Source of the DNA: an uncultured Bacteroidales bacterium
GTDB taxonomy: Bacteria > Bacteroidota > Bacteroidia > Bacteroidales > Bacteroidaceae
DNA length: 13,357 bases
Direction: 5' to 3'
Assembly: GCA_902768605.1 (NCBI GenBank)
Contig: CACXLY010000090.1
Coordinates: 1-13,357 of the forward strand
This document shows positions 12,790 to 13,357 of this stretch, piece by piece (position 1 is the stretch's first letter; each line of letters starts with the position of its first letter). Under the pieces are notes generated by a model. It had not been told where the DNA came from. It searched no databases and was given only the letters and a program-made list of their open reading frames with translations. Position numbers and translations under genes: made by a program.

Positions 12790-12821
12790 CTTTGTAATAC
12801 ATTTGTAATACATTCGTAATA
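12790..12821 (-). promoter_or_regulatory. Direct repeats, probable autoregulatory operator of the antitoxin
   Basis: Three near-identical direct repeats with an 11-bp step: CTTTGTAATA (12790-12799), CATTTGTAATA (12800-12810) and CATTCGTAATA (12811-12821). A further partial copy, CATTCGTA, is at 12843-12850, on the other side of the -7 box. RHH antitoxins bind short direct or inverted repeats about one helical turn apart, so an 11-bp step fits. The repeats lie between the promoter and the antitoxin start codon, where bound protein would block transcription. Confidence 0.6.
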
Positions 12822-12831
12822 CTTCTGTGTG

Positions 12832-12863
12832 CAAAGGTAATGCATTCGTATGACATTACCAAA
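12832..12863 (-). promoter_or_regulatory. Bacteroidetes-type promoter of the toxin-antitoxin operon
   Basis: On the minus strand a TTTG -33 box (12863-12860) and a TACCTTTG -7 box (12839-12832) are separated by 20 nt, matching the Bacteroidetes consensus TTTG-N19-21-TAnnTTTG. It is the best promoter in the window. Transcription would begin near 12825, leaving a leader of about 37 nt that contains the direct repeats. Confidence 0.72.
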
Positions 12864-12928
12864 CTTTACGAACGCTTTTTCCTCTTATTACGCTTTCATC
12901 ATGTCGGAATGATGGATAATATTACCCC

Positions 12929-13357
12929 TTACTTCGTCCGCGTCAGCTTGAACTTCGTCTTATCGTCCATCTTGCCGTAGAGGTACTTGCCGTCGTCGGA
13001 GAGGGTAAGCGTGTCTTTGTCCTTGCCGTCGCTGCAGATGATGAGATTGCCCTGGACGGTATATTTCATCTTCTCTGTCGAGGGGAGAAGCGCGATGGCT
13101 GCCTTTATCGCCTTACGCTTTGCCCAACTGATGCCAGCATTCTTCAAGGTTTCGTCGTCCATCTGAAACTTCATCTGCATCTCCATCTCCTTATCGCTCT
13201 TGAAAGTAGCTGTGACGGATGTCTTCGTGCTCTTCATGACGAGAATCGCCCTCTTGCTGGCTTCCTCAGCTTCCTTCTTGGTTTGAGCCTTTTCTTCTGC
13301 AGTCAGGGGACGGCCTTTCTTCTTCTCTGCCTTTTCTATTTCCTCGCGAATGGCTTC
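12929..13357 (-). CDS. Unrecognised protein, C-terminal part (gene runs off right edge)
   Basis: The reading frame ending at 12929 has no stop up to the window edge, so the gene continues beyond it; the Met at 13237 is internal and is probably not the start. The visible 142 residues begin with a highly charged, helical Lys/Glu stretch (AIREEIEKAEKKKGRPLTAE, 2-21, then EEKAQTKKEAEEASKRA) and then a beta-rich region with alternating polar and hydrophobic residues: TSVTATFKSDKEMEMQMKF, KYTVQGNLIICSDG, TLTLSDDGKYLYGKMD. The second half resembles lipocalin-like domains of Bacteroidetes secreted proteins in layout, but no diagnostic motif is visible. No signal peptide can be judged, since the N-terminus is missing. 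Function unknown. It is 83 nt upstream of the antitoxin promoter side and reads in the same direction. Confidence 0.7.
   Translation of the reverse strand, partial: EAIREEIEKAEKKKGRPLTAEEKAQTKKEAEEASKRAILVMKSTKTSVTATFKSDKEMEMQMKFQMDDETLKNAGISWAKRKAIKAAIALLPSTEKMKYTVQGNLIICSDGKDKDTLTLSDDGKYLYGKMDDKTKFKLTRTK

Noticed and set aside
12789..12845. 19-codon N-terminal extension of the antitoxin (ATG at 12845)
   Set aside because: It overlaps the -7 box and the direct repeats and begins upstream of the expected transcription start; the RHH fold is complete from the ATG at 12788.
12846..12928. Heptamer array or RNA gene in the spacer before the antitoxin
   Set aside because: Stepping through at 7 bp shows no repeated unit, and no stable stem is evident; only the -33 box and partial operator copy are supported.

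Overview
The window looks like a chromosomal segment from a member of the Bacteroidales, probably Prevotella-like. The support is: promoter -7 boxes of the Bacteroidetes form TAnnTTTG in front of three genes (one with a matching TTTG -33 box); no obvious Shine-Dalgarno sequences; a short RNase H-family protein beside argS; and a surface-glycan gene set of the kind common in that group. No sequence search was possible, so the taxonomic call rests on these traits and on the look of the proteins. No rRNA, tRNA, CRISPR array, IS element or phage gene was recognised.

Layout. At the left edge a truncated glycosyltransferase gene (minus strand) and a hexapeptide acyltransferase gene (plus strand) diverge from a 161-bp spacer. 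From 966 to about 12.8 kb everything reads leftward. In transcription order (right to left) the genes are: an RHH antitoxin and YafQ-like toxin pair, argS, an RNase H-family protein, an LtaS-like membrane sulfatase-fold protein, an MsbA-like ABC exporter, a GT4 glycosyltransferase, a GT2 glycosyltransferase, a WbsX/GT99-like plus GT2 fusion, and a second GT2 paralogue. The first GT2 overlaps the GT4 by 4 nt, and the fusion lies 12 nt after it. At the right edge is the C-terminal part of an unrecognised protein whose reading frame is open to the window end.

How the genes may work together. The five glycosyltransferase-type genes, the acyltransferase, the MsbA-like flippase/exporter and the periplasm-facing LtaS-like phosphotransferase together fit assembly, export and decoration of a lipid-linked surface glycan (LPS core or a similar glycolipid). 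That is an inference from families and gene order. argS and the RNase H protein are housekeeping genes upstream. The toxin-antitoxin pair ends only 22 nt before argS, with no terminator visible.

The most unusual layer is repetitive DNA. Nearly every spacer longer than about 25 bp in the 0-10.4 kb part holds a short tandem array with a strict 7-bp period, but a different unit in each place. One array provides the only available ATG of the RNase H gene, and another contains the stop codon of the WbsX fusion. The LtaS-like gene has been invaded three times: a paired-palindrome element in a membrane loop, a related palindrome in the catalytic domain, and four exact-period 22-bp repeats that are read in rotating frames as its C-terminal tail.
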